Shown piece after piece: positions 9,304 through 17,133 of a stretch of 64,000 bases of DNA. Within the stretch, counting starts at the first letter, position 1. The number at the start of each line of letters is the position of its first letter. This DNA is from Syntrophobacteraceae bacterium (GTDB lineage Bacteria; Desulfobacterota; Syntrophobacteria; Syntrophobacterales; Syntrophobacteraceae): assembly GCA_018053185.1 (NCBI GenBank), contig JAGPLX010000007.1, positions 1-64,000 on the forward strand. The letters are read 5' to 3'. The notes under the pieces were generated by a model. That model searched no databases. It was not told where the DNA came from and saw only the letters and a list, made by a program, of their open reading frames with translations. The position numbers were made by a program, and so were the translations under genes.

Positions 9304-9394
9304 CCCCATCCCTCCTGCCCCTATGTAGGGTACCCGCGGTTCTGTGCCGGATTCACGCTCGTAAAGACCCGAAATCTGCAAATTGCAAATCTAT

Positions 9395-10045
9395 CTAGAG
9401 GAAAAAAGGGTTGGTTCGCCTTTCTTCTCCAACGGTGGTTTCGGGCCCGTGACCCGGAAATACGACCGTTCCGGGATCGAGCGGGAAGATCTTCTCCCGA
9501 ACGGAACGGATCAACTGCTCGTAGGATCCTCCCGGCAAATCCGTTCGACCGATGGACCCCGCAAAGAGCGTATCCCCCACGAGAATCAGGTTTGCCGGGG
9601 CCAGATGGAGGGACACGTGGCCGGGACTATGTCCGGGAGTATCCAGGACGCGGAATTCCATCGAGCCGACCTGTAGAAGGTCTCCTTCCTGGTAAGTCCG
9701 GTCTATGCGCATGTCGGATGTGCCGGAATTCATGCCGAAAAAGGCCCCCATGCCCGTGACGCTGTCCCAAAGGAACGGCTCTTCCTTGGGGTGAAGGTAG
9801 ATTTCTCCCCCGAGCCTCTTCTTGAGCTTCCAGGCATCCATCACATGGTCGAAATGGCTGTGGGTGTTCGCAATAGCCACTAGATCCAGATTTGCCTCGG
9901 TAATGCGACGCAGGATCCGATCACAGCCGCCGCCCGGGTCGACGATCACCGCCTTTCGAGAGTGAGGATCCGCGAGAAGGTAACAGTTCGTCTGGAGCAT
10001 GCCAACCACGAACCGTTCAAAAATCAAATCCTCTCTTTTCAGCAT
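9395..10045 (-). CDS. Metallo-beta-lactamase fold hydrolase (glyoxalase II-like)
   Basis: The 216-residue protein carries the dinuclear metal motif THSHFDH near residue 61, a downstream histidine in TPGHSPGHVS, the bridging aspartate in LVGDTLFAGSIGRTD and a late histidine in FPGHGPETT. These are the marks of the hydroxyacylglutathione-hydrolase-like MBL group. Bacterial members may hydrolyse thioesters or act in sulfur metabolism, so the substrate is uncertain. It lies ten bases downstream of the nitroreductase gene and is probably co-transcribed with it. Confidence 0.88.
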   Translation of the reverse strand: MLKREDLIFERFVVGMLQTNCYLLADPHSRKAVIVDPGGGCDRILRRITEANLDLVAIANTHSHFDHVMDAWKLKKRLGGEIYLHPKEEPFLWDSVTGMGAFFGMNSGTSDMRIDRTYQEGDLLQVGSMEFRVLDTPGHSPGHVSLHLAPANLILVGDTLFAGSIGRTDLPGGSYEQLIRSVREKIFPLDPGTVVFPGHGPETTVGEERRTNPFFL

Positions 10046-10055
10046 GGATGGGCCT

Positions 10056-10586
10056 TTACCTTTCGAAGATCACCAGTTCCTCCAGCGGTCTTCGGTGAGA
10101 ATTCTGATTGCGATGAGCAGGATGGCCGATGGCGATGACAGCCATCAATTCGAGGCGGTCCGGCAGTTCCAGGAGGCGTGAGACCTCCTCCTTGTTTTTC
10201 AGGATTTCACCCAACCAGACGGCCCCCAGGTCCAGGGAGCAGAGAGCCAGCAGGAAATTCTGGATACAGGCGCCCACAGCCTGGCAGTCCTTCACGTAGT
10301 CGTAGGTACTCTCCCTGTCGAGAAACACCGCAACCAACACCGCGGCTCCCCGAACAGTGGCGGCATAGCGTGTCAAGCGGGCCAATCCCTCCTTGAGATT
10401 CTGATCCCAAAGGATGGCAAAACGCCAGGGTTGATTGTTCAGGCCCGATGGTGCCCAGGAAGCCGCTCTCAACGCCTCATAAATGAGGGTACGATCCACG
10501 GGTGCATCCAGAAAGCGGCGCACGCTGCGCCGACCCACCATCAATTGGATCAGTTCATTGGACATTATGGATGTCATGGATGTCAA
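10056..10586 (-). CDS. Nitroreductase-family flavoprotein
   Basis: The 176-residue protein has the family N-terminus RRSVRRFLDAPVD, the FMN-binding AASWAPSGLNNQPWRF segment and the C-terminal AVIAIGHPAH motif. Members use FMN and NAD(P)H to reduce nitro compounds, quinones or other acceptors; the natural substrate is unknown. The TTG at 10586 has AGAGGG seven bases upstream and is a plausible start; ATG codons at 10577 and 10565 are alternatives. It is the first gene of the minus-strand run that continues through coaBC to the slipin locus. Confidence 0.85.
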   Translation of the reverse strand: MTSMTSIMSNELIQLMVGRRSVRRFLDAPVDRTLIYEALRAASWAPSGLNNQPWRFAILWDQNLKEGLARLTRYAATVRGAAVLVAVFLDRESTYDYVKDCQAVGACIQNFLLALCSLDLGAVWLGEILKNKEEVSRLLELPDRLELMAVIAIGHPAHRNQNSHRRPLEELVIFER

Positions 10587-10772
10587 TCCGTCGCCCTCTC
10601 ATCCCCGGATGGTCCCACAGGGGTTCGTTTGGGGGTATTTAACATCGGATAGCCCCTGGTCAAACAGAGTATAGTGGTTCGAGAGCCTGGCGGTCAAGAC
10701 AAGCATTGATTCACCCACATTCCCTAACCTTGCTCTGTATAACAGAATTTCCGAGCTTTCACAAAAATCATC

Positions 10773-10800
10773 TTGTGTAATCTGAGTTTACCGTTAATAT
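10773..10800 (+). promoter_or_regulatory. Possible sigma-70 promoter of the mla operon
   Basis: TTGTGT at 10773-10778 and TAATAT at 10795-10800 are 16 bases apart, about 125 bases before the STAS gene. The region is AT-rich compared with its surroundings. The -35 box is only a partial match. Confidence 0.35.
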
Positions 10801-10925
10801 TTCAGATCGTTTTTCTAAACGCCCTCCATGAGAAGGACCCCGCGCGAAGAGCTTCGATTGGAAGCCCGGAGGCAACGGGTCGATTCATGCCGGGGCGGAG
10901 AGGGCTACCTCTGGGAGAAGTGGAA

Positions 10926-11234
10926 ATGAACTGGCAGGTAATCCGGGACGGCCACCTGGTAGTAAAGCTCGATGGGCACCTGGACCTCTGGAGTGTCCCT
11001 GAAATCCGAAAAGGTATCCTGAAAGTGGCCCGCAGGAAGAGCATTCATACATTGGGGATCGATCTGACCGATGTGAAATCCCTGGATACGGCGGGACTGG
11101 CTTTGTTGGTGGAAATTCACAGGCTGTTGCGTCGCAGGGGTGGTCGGTTTTATCTGGTCGGGTTCGACAACCATATCGAGAAGATGATACGCCTCGCCGG
11201 CCTCGATGGGCTCCTCCGGAAGCTGGATTCGTGA
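10926..11234 (+). CDS. mlaB: STAS-domain protein, MlaB-like
   Basis: The 102-residue protein is a single STAS (anti-sigma-antagonist-like) domain: LVVKLDGHLDLWSVPEIR, then GIDLTDVKSLDTAGLALL with the usual D-SLDTAGL loop, and LVGFDNHIEKMIRLAGL. In Mla transporters the STAS subunit binds the ATPase and supports complex activity. I chose the ATG at 10926, eight bases after GGGAGAAG, because the upstream 51 codons are not conserved-looking. It begins an operon with ATPase, permease and MCE genes; the STAS gene is first here, while in E. coli mlaB is last. Confidence 0.8.
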   Translation: MNWQVIRDGHLVVKLDGHLDLWSVPEIRKGILKVARRKSIHTLGIDLTDVKSLDTAGLALLVEIHRLLRRRGGRFYLVGFDNHIEKMIRLAGLDGLLRKLDS

Positions 11235-11301
11235 AGATCCGCCACCTGGATTCCCGAGAAAAGCGGTGAGGTCTACAACCTCATTCCGAGTGGACAAGGA
11301 C

Positions 11302-12090
11302 ATGAATTCTGTGGATTCCTTCCTGGTGAAGGGGTTAAACAGCCGATATGGAAACCGACAGGTGCTTTTTGACCTTTGTTTCACGATCCCCCGCAATCAG
11401 GTCACGGTCATCATGGGGGTGAGCGGGTGCGGGAAGACCACCCTGTTGCGCCACCTCATCGGACTCAAACCTTGGGATTCCGGGGAAATCATTTTTGAAG
11501 GGAAGGATTTGGGACGGTTTGATGCGGGTGAGCTCATGTCCTACCGGCGCAGGATCGGCGTCCTGTTCCAAAGCGCTGCCCTGTTCAACTCCCTGAGCGT
11601 GGCGGAGAACATCGCCGTTCCCTTGAGGGTTCACACCGGACTTGCGGATGAAACCATCCGGATCATGGCCACCATCAAACTGCACATGGTCGGACTGGCG
11701 GAGTTTCGAGACTTTATGCCCTCGCAGCTCAGCGGAGGCATGCGCAAGAGAGCGGGGCTCGCCCGGGCGTTGGCCATGGATCCCGAGATTCTCTTTGTAG
11801 ATGAACCTTCCTCGGGCCTGGATCCCATCACCGCAGCCGGTTTGGACCGCCTGATTCTTGAGCTGCGGGAAACCCTGGGCATGACCATCATCGTGGTGAC
11901 CCATGAGTTGGAGAGCGCTTTTCAGATCGCCGACCAGATGATCGTTATGGACCAGGGGAAGGTGCTGGTGGCGGGAACACCGGAAGAGGTGCAGCAGAGC
12001 ACCAATGAAAGGGTCATTCAGTTTCTTGGCAGACAGGCGGACTTGAGACAGCTCGACACGGAGGCTTATCATGCCTGTCTGCTGGAGTGA
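11302..12090 (+). CDS. mlaF: ABC transporter ATP-binding protein MlaF-like
   Basis: The 262-residue ATPase has Walker A GVSGCGKTT, the Q-loop in VLFQSAALFNSLSV, signature LSGGMRKRAGLARAL, Walker B ILFVDEPSSGLDP and the switch histidine in VVTHELESA. The LSGGM(R/K)KR signature and the AALFNSLSV Q-loop are typical of the phospholipid-transport MlaF/Ttg2A group. It powers lipid movement between the membranes with MlaE and MlaD encoded next. The start at 11302 is the most likely ATG; an in-frame GTG twelve bases earlier is possible. Confidence 0.92.
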   Translation: MNSVDSFLVKGLNSRYGNRQVLFDLCFTIPRNQVTVIMGVSGCGKTTLLRHLIGLKPWDSGEIIFEGKDLGRFDAGELMSYRRRIGVLFQSAALFNSLSVAENIAVPLRVHTGLADETIRIMATIKLHMVGLAEFRDFMPSQLSGGMRKRAGLARALAMDPEILFVDEPSSGLDPITAAGLDRLILELRETLGMTIIVVTHELESAFQIADQMIVMDQGKVLVAGTPEEVQQSTNERVIQFLGRQADLRQLDTEAYHACLLE

Positions 12091-12189
12091 AGGGCGGCGG
12101 TTTAGCTTTCCAGGATTTCATTCGTCCGCTGAAGACGGCCCATGTTCGTCCGGGCTGAAGGGAAGGTTGCGAAGGGGCAGGGAGTGTGT

Positions 12190-12975
12190 ATGACTCGGTG
12201 GGTCCAGAGGCTTGGAGCGCTTGCCATTGAGCAGGTGTTCGTTTTGGGACGTTCAGGGCTGTTTTTGTGGTATGCCCTGCGGGGTATTGTCCGCCCCCCC
12301 AGGAAGACAAAGTTTGTTCTCCAACAAATCCAGTTTGTGGGGAGCAAGTCGCTTTTTGTCATCGCGTTCACGGCAGCTTTCACCGGCATGGTATTGGGGC
12401 TCCAGGGCTATTACACCCTTGCGAAATTTGGCTCCGAGGGGGCACTAGGATCCGCGGTAGCCCTCAGCATCATTCGGGAGCTAGGCCCGGTGCTTTCCGC
12501 CCTGATGGTGACCGGTAGGGCCGGGTCTGCCATGTGTGCAGAAATCGGCATCATGCGCATAGACGAGCAGATCGATGCCTTGGAATGCATGGCCGTCGAT
12601 CCCCATTCCTACCTGGTCACCCCGAGGCTCCTGGCCTGTTTGCTCGCCATGCCTCTCCTGACCTCGTTCTTCGACGTGGTAGGAATGCTGGGGGGGTATC
12701 TCGTCGGTGTGGAGCTGCTCGGGGTCAATGCGGGATCCTACATAGACGGCATTCATGCCAGCGTGGAATGGCAAGATGTCTACATGGGGGTGGTGAAGTC
12801 GTTGGTCTTTTCGGTGCTGATCATATGGATCAGCACATATAAAGGATTTTATGCCGGCGTAGACGAAGGAACTTACGGGCCGGAGCAGGTGAGCCGCGCC
12901 ACGACCGCTGCCGTAGTCCTTTCGTCGGTGGCCATTCTGGTCGGCGATTATGTCGTCACTTCCTTTCTGATCTAG
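12190..12975 (+). CDS. mlaE: MlaE-family permease
   Basis: This 261-residue inner-membrane protein has about five to six transmembrane helices. It shows the family core GLQGYYTLAKFGSEG, the ALMVTGRAGSAMCAEIGIMR segment with the EQIDALECM motif, and PRLLACLLAMPLLT. It pairs with the MlaF ATPase for glycerophospholipid transport. The ATG at 12190 follows AGGGAG by five bases and removes a 16-residue extension that is not conserved. MlaD starts 12 bases after its stop, so the two are co-translated. Confidence 0.92.
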   Translation: MTRWVQRLGALAIEQVFVLGRSGLFLWYALRGIVRPPRKTKFVLQQIQFVGSKSLFVIAFTAAFTGMVLGLQGYYTLAKFGSEGALGSAVALSIIRELGPVLSALMVTGRAGSAMCAEIGIMRIDEQIDALECMAVDPHSYLVTPRLLACLLAMPLLTSFFDVVGMLGGYLVGVELLGVNAGSYIDGIHASVEWQDVYMGVVKSLVFSVLIIWISTYKGFYAGVDEGTYGPEQVSRATTAAVVLSSVAILVGDYVVTSFLI

Positions 12976-12987
12976 TGGGGACGCGTC

Positions 12988-13443
12988 ATGGAAAAAAGGG
13001 GAGTTGAACTGGCGGTTGGTACCTTTCTGATATTGGGGGCCGTTTGTTTGGGATATCTTTCCATTGAACTGGGGAAGGTCCGGTGGTTCAGCTACGGGGA
13101 ATACCGAGTGAACGCAGCATTCTCGAACGTGGGCGGGCTGAAAGTCAATGCCAACGTCACCATGGCGGGGGTTCCAATCGGGAGGGTCGAGAAGATTTGG
13201 CTGAGGGACGGCCGTGCCTGGACGACCCTGAGCATCCAGGGGGATGTAAAACTGGAAGAAGACGTCATCGCGCGAATCAAGACTATGGGAATTATCGGGG
13301 ATAAGTACATTTCCATAACGCCGGGAGCTTCGGAAATCTTCATCCCCCCTGGGGGTGTTATCCGAGAGACTCAACCCCCCCTGGACATCGAGGAATTGGT
13401 GGGCAAATTCGTATTCGGCAGCATGGACAAAACTCAACAATAA
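12988..13443 (+). CDS. mlaD: MCE-domain lipid transport protein, MlaD-like
   Basis: The 151-residue protein has one N-terminal transmembrane helix (LAVGTFLILGAVCLGYLSI) and a single MCE domain (YRVNAAFSNVGGLKVNANV, MAGVPIGRVEKIWL, YISITPGAS). MlaD forms a hexameric ring in the periplasm and binds lipid. It ends the operon; no mlaC (periplasmic carrier) or mlaA follows in the window. Confidence 0.92.
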   Translation: MEKRGVELAVGTFLILGAVCLGYLSIELGKVRWFSYGEYRVNAAFSNVGGLKVNANVTMAGVPIGRVEKIWLRDGRAWTTLSIQGDVKLEEDVIARIKTMGIIGDKYISITPGASEIFIPPGGVIRETQPPLDIEELVGKFVFGSMDKTQQ

Positions 13444-13844
13444 CAGCAATTCCCGGAAGAAATGAGGCCAAGCTATTGAGTTCTTTAGATGCGGCTCCGG
13501 TAATTTTCCGAAGAGCTCTGCACACTCTTATAGACATTTCGGCCACTTAGGTCACCTCCGGGAACGGAAAAATCCCGGACCTTCCGCTGCTGCCGGCAGC
13601 CTGCTCATCCACGCCCTTGTTCGATCTTTAGCTGCCCAGTGTCGACCAACCGCTCATGACCCTCGATGAATCAGTCTTGTCGAAGTCAATCCCGGACGGG
13701 AAATTTCCCGATGGGGGCAGGGATTCCCTTGTTGATCTTTCATCTTTCAGCCGTGGGGATCCCGCTTCGTGAGTCATCCTGCAACACCGTCCTGCCCCCT
13801 GGAGAAAGAAAGGGGAGGAGCAAGCCCTCGTTCCCGCACTCGGC

Positions 13845-13881
13845 AAAAAATAAGAGAGCCGGCGAAATCCCACCGGCTCTC
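13845..13881 (-). terminator. Rho-independent terminator of the alanine-zipper lipoprotein gene
   Basis: On the minus strand a nine-base stem GAGAGCCGG / CCGGCTCTC (13854-13862 with 13873-13881, ten-base loop) is followed by TTATTTTTT. It starts about 30 bases after the stop codon at 13913. The stem and uridine tract are a textbook arrangement. The 400 bases between mlaD and this element hold no convincing gene. Confidence 0.85.
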
Positions 13882-13912
13882 TCCTCTGAAAGCAAGGATT
13901 GCAAAACCGAAA

Positions 13913-14173
13913 CTACTTCTTCATCTTCTTCATGAAAATGGATTCGGCTTTGTCGGCAGCCGCTTCGGCTCGACGGGCAGCTGCTTCAGCTCTTGCTGCG
14001 GCCGCTTCGGCAGCCTTGGCGCTGGCGCTGCAGGATGCTTCGATCGCCTGTGCCTTATCCAGGGCGGCCTGGCAGAGCTCCTGGCATTTCTTCGCGTCAT
14101 CCGTGCAAGCGCAGCCGGAAACCATGGTGAATGCCAAAGCCAAAACCAACAAAACTCCCAATGTTCTCTTCAT
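13913..14173 (-). CDS. Alanine-zipper lipoprotein, Braun (Lpp)-like
   Basis: The 86-residue precursor has a signal peptide with a perfect VSGC lipobox; the lipidated cysteine is C21. The mature part is helical with repeated AEAAAARAEAAARRAEAAADKAE, a heptad alanine zipper that should form a trimeric coiled coil, and it ends MKKMKK. A C-terminal lysine is what L,D-transpeptidases use to join Lpp to peptidoglycan. AAGGAGG lies eight bases before the ATG and a strong terminator follows. The gene lies downstream of an L,D-transpeptidase gene on the same strand. The coiled-coil assignment is seen directly; peptidoglycan attachment is inference. Confidence 0.85.
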   Translation of the reverse strand: MKRTLGVLLVLALAFTMVSGCACTDDAKKCQELCQAALDKAQAIEASCSASAKAAEAAAARAEAAARRAEAAADKAESIFMKKMKK

Positions 14174-14439
14174 TTCTCTTTCCTCCTTATGATGCTGATT
14201 GATGCTATGACGAAACCTACCTTCTCCGCTAAAACAATCCGGACGTCTCCCTCTCACCTCCTCTCCTGCAGTATGTATTGAAGAGAATAGTTCCTCGCCG
14301 GTTGATCAAACTGCCGCATACTAGCGTGAAAAAGCGGTAAAATGCTACTCTACATGTTGCCCAAAAGCAAGAGGAATTTCATGGAAAATCCATCTACTCA
14401 ATGAGCAGCCTTACTTCGTGTGAGTATTTATTATCACTC

Positions 14440-15402
14440 CTAATGACCAAGCTCAACCATTTTTACAGAAATATCTTCCGAGGGGAGTCGGCTGACGTTC
14501 GTGGGGACGCCGTTCTGAAGGCGAACGGCCATCAGAAAACGCTTGCGGTCCACCTGGTCGGCTTGAGGATATTCGTCCAGCTTTCTCGCGGCATAATCCA
14601 CATAGTCGGGAATCTTGCGATAAACGTCCGGATGGGCCTCCACGTAAATCTGGCCCTCCCTCCGGCCAAGCTTCAGCGGTTCATAAACGATCTCGAGCTT
14701 GGTCCCTATGGAAACCTGCGGGAACAAGATTTTGATGTGTTCCGGGTAACAGCGGATGCACCCGTGGGAAACCAACCTGCCGACACCCCAGGGCATGGCG
14801 GTTCCATGCACTCCGTAGGGTCCCGCACTGAACTTCATCATGTAGTCCCCCAGGGGATTCTCGGGTCCAGGGGGCATAACCGCCATTCCGTATTTCTCCT
14901 GCAGGGAAAGAGGCACATACCAAGAGGGATTGGTACGTTTTTCCGTGATATGAAAGGTACCCAGCGGAGTTTCCCAGCCTTCATCCCCGATCCCGATGGG
15001 ATAGGTTTGTACCGTCGAGGAATTCCGGTCGAAGAAGTACAATCGCAGTTCCGGAACATTGATGACCAGCTGTTGTTGACTGGTAGGGGGAAGCACCCAG
15101 AATGTGGGGATGACGATCTTTTTCCCACTGGGTGGAATCCACTTGTCCGTTTGAGGGTACAATAGATCGATCTCATTGAACCCCAATCCAAAGCGCCGGG
15201 CGATGTCGAGCAGTGTATCCCTGGGAGGGACGCGGTACCATGTTGGAGAACCGATCACCGTGAGATCGGGGATATGGTAGGGGTACTGTTTTATGGTGGC
15301 GGTGAACTGCTCCTCGGAATCTTCTTCGGCGGGTACTTTCAGAGGGATCTGGGACAAGAAGAGGGTTGCCAAAATCAACAAAAAGAAGCGTCGTTTCCTC
15401 AT
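14440..15402 (-). CDS. L,D-transpeptidase (YkuD domain) with LysM domain
   Basis: The 320-residue exported enzyme has an N-terminal signal segment, a LysM peptidoglycan-binding domain (about 54-100, WYRVPPRDTLLDIARRFG) and a YkuD catalytic domain with VHGTAMPWGVGRLVSHGCIRC; the active-site residues are H199, H213 and C215. The family makes 3-3 cross-links or attaches lipoproteins to meso-diaminopimelate. Its architecture resembles the Lpp-attaching ErfK/YbiS/YcfS group. The next gene on the strand encodes the alanine-zipper lipoprotein that ends in lysine, a credible substrate. Confidence 0.92.
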   Translation of the reverse strand: MRKRRFFLLILATLFLSQIPLKVPAEEDSEEQFTATIKQYPYHIPDLTVIGSPTWYRVPPRDTLLDIARRFGLGFNEIDLLYPQTDKWIPPSGKKIVIPTFWVLPPTSQQQLVINVPELRLYFFDRNSSTVQTYPIGIGDEGWETPLGTFHITEKRTNPSWYVPLSLQEKYGMAVMPPGPENPLGDYMMKFSAGPYGVHGTAMPWGVGRLVSHGCIRCYPEHIKILFPQVSIGTKLEIVYEPLKLGRREGQIYVEAHPDVYRKIPDYVDYAARKLDEYPQADQVDRKRFLMAVRLQNGVPTNVSRLPSEDISVKMVELGH

Positions 15403-15782
15403 CGATCCTTATATCCTGTGGGTGGACCACGGAAATCGGCATCAAAAAAGGCCGCACGTACAATAGGGATTCCCCCGGGCCGAATCAAGGGTTATTTGCC
15501 GTTCGTCGGCATTCAATGGATCGTCAACCTACCATCCCATCTCACGGGAAGTCATTCCCGACTTTTCGACCGTCGGCTTGAACTTTAACGAAGAATCTTC
15601 TATAAAACAAGAAGTGATGCCGGATATTCAGGATTCATCATGAACGAACGGTCCCGTGGAGGCCGAGAAAACGGCTCTTTCCCCCTGGGCCTCCTCCCGT
15701 GTCATGGAAGCGCTGGATGGACAGGCGTGGGAGGTAAAGACCCTCGACCTTCAGGACATTAGACCCCTTGGGGAGGAAAACC
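15403..15782. other. Divergent intergenic region between the L,D-transpeptidase and aldolase genes
   Basis: The region holds the plus-strand promoter listed separately and an approximately 170-base leader before the aldolase gene. A 40-codon ORF starting ATG at 15640 is present in the leader, but it has no Shine-Dalgarno site and unremarkable composition. No other feature is supported. Confidence 0.4.
15578..15606 (+). promoter_or_regulatory. Sigma-70 promoter of the class II aldolase gene
   Basis: TTGAAC at 15578-15583 and TATAAA at 15601-15606 are separated by exactly 17 bases. Transcription would start near 15613 and leave a leader of about 170 bases. Confidence 0.6.
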
Positions 15783-16916
15783 ATGCCGAGAGGAAAAAAG
15801 GACAACCGTCCCGAAAACGTGAAGCGCAGATATCCCGACTCTCTCGTCCCTTTGGTAAACGGGAGACTTCTCATCGAGGCCGCAAGAAGGAACAATGCCA
15901 TGATCATGGCTTGCAACATCCGTTGCAAACTTCCCGTGGAGGGCATCGCTCTTGCCTCGATGGCCACCGGCGCACCCGTCATGTACGAAATTGCCAAGTC
16001 GGAACTTTCCTACACGGAGTTCACCCCGGCATCCTTTGTCGATTTCATTTTGTCGGAGAACGAACGGCTTGGGAATACCGACGTCCCTTTCGCCATCCAT
16101 GGGGACCACATTACGGTCAAGAAGGAGGAAGAGATCCAGAGTGTGGCCGACCTCATTGAAGCGGAGCTGGAGGCGGGTTTTACCTCCTTTGCCATCGATG
16201 CTTCCCACATGGAAAACCAGAAGAACCTGGCCGCGACTTCAGAGCTGGCTCGTCCCATCGTGGCCGCAGGTTTGAATCTGGAGGTGGAGCTCGGGGAAAT
16301 CGGGGCCAAGAGCGGAAGCGCAGAGGGTTTTACGCAGCCCGAAGAGGCCCAATGGTTCATTGGAGAGCTGGTCAAGAGAGGGATTCATCCCGATCTCTTG
16401 GCCATCAACAACGGGTCCATCCATGGAACCTACTTCGGTACCGCTCAGGAGGGGATTCAGCTCGAGTTGACCCGAAGAATCTGGGAGAGCATCCAACCCT
16501 GGTCGGTCGACATTGCTCAGCACGGCATCACGGGCACGTCCCTGGACAAGATCTCGTCCTTCATCGAGTACGGAATTCGCAAGGGAAATGTAGGGACTCT
16601 GTGGCAGAATATTTCCCTGGGACTGGCCATGAACCAGAACGGAAACGCCATCACCACCGAAAACCGCGACTACATCAAGCGACCCTACCGGGGAATTCCC
16701 GACGAATTATGGCGGGAGATGTGCGTTTGGGCCCTGGAGACCCGAAATACCGGAGGAAACATCAAGAACGTGAACAAACCTTTCTCCGCCAAGATGAACT
16801 GCATTCCCCTGCCGTACAAGAAGCGAATCACGGATCATGCCTATGAGGAAGCAGTGCGGCTCTTCGAGGCAACACACTCCCTTGGGCTTGCGGAAAGCGT
16901 CTGGGAGCTCATGTAA
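15783..16916 (+). CDS. Class II (zinc-dependent) aldolase, fructose-bisphosphate aldolase family
   Basis: The 377-residue protein carries the class II aldolase metal and phosphate motifs: IHGDH (about 105-109), FAIDASHMENQ, VELGEIGAKSG, INNGSIHGTY and DIAQHGITGT. Typical enzymes cleave fructose-1,6-bisphosphate or related ketose phosphates. The C-terminal 80 residues (GNAITTENRDYIKRPYRG onward) differ from E. coli FbaA, so the substrate is not certain, but glycolysis/gluconeogenesis is most likely. GGAGG six bases upstream fixes the start at the ATG at 15783. Confidence 0.88.
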   Translation: MPRGKKDNRPENVKRRYPDSLVPLVNGRLLIEAARRNNAMIMACNIRCKLPVEGIALASMATGAPVMYEIAKSELSYTEFTPASFVDFILSENERLGNTDVPFAIHGDHITVKKEEEIQSVADLIEAELEAGFTSFAIDASHMENQKNLAATSELARPIVAAGLNLEVELGEIGAKSGSAEGFTQPEEAQWFIGELVKRGIHPDLLAINNGSIHGTYFGTAQEGIQLELTRRIWESIQPWSVDIAQHGITGTSLDKISSFIEYGIRKGNVGTLWQNISLGLAMNQNGNAITTENRDYIKRPYRGIPDELWREMCVWALETRNTGGNIKNVNKPFSAKMNCIPLPYKKRITDHAYEEAVRLFEATHSLGLAESVWELM

Positions 16917-17133
16917 CTCCTGAATTGAGACCTCTCGGGCTTGGGAGGATCGAGTGTTGTGCACCTTGCCCGAGGTGAGGGTGGACAGGGGTTGCAGGGT
17001 GGCTGAAGAAGATGCAGACCCGCAAGCGACCCCTTCCATTCGATCGAGAGCTCTTCCCCCCTCCCCACCAGTGGATTTTCCTGGACCTGCGAGGTGCACC
17101 CATCCGCGGAAAAGGTCCAAAACCATTCAGGTT

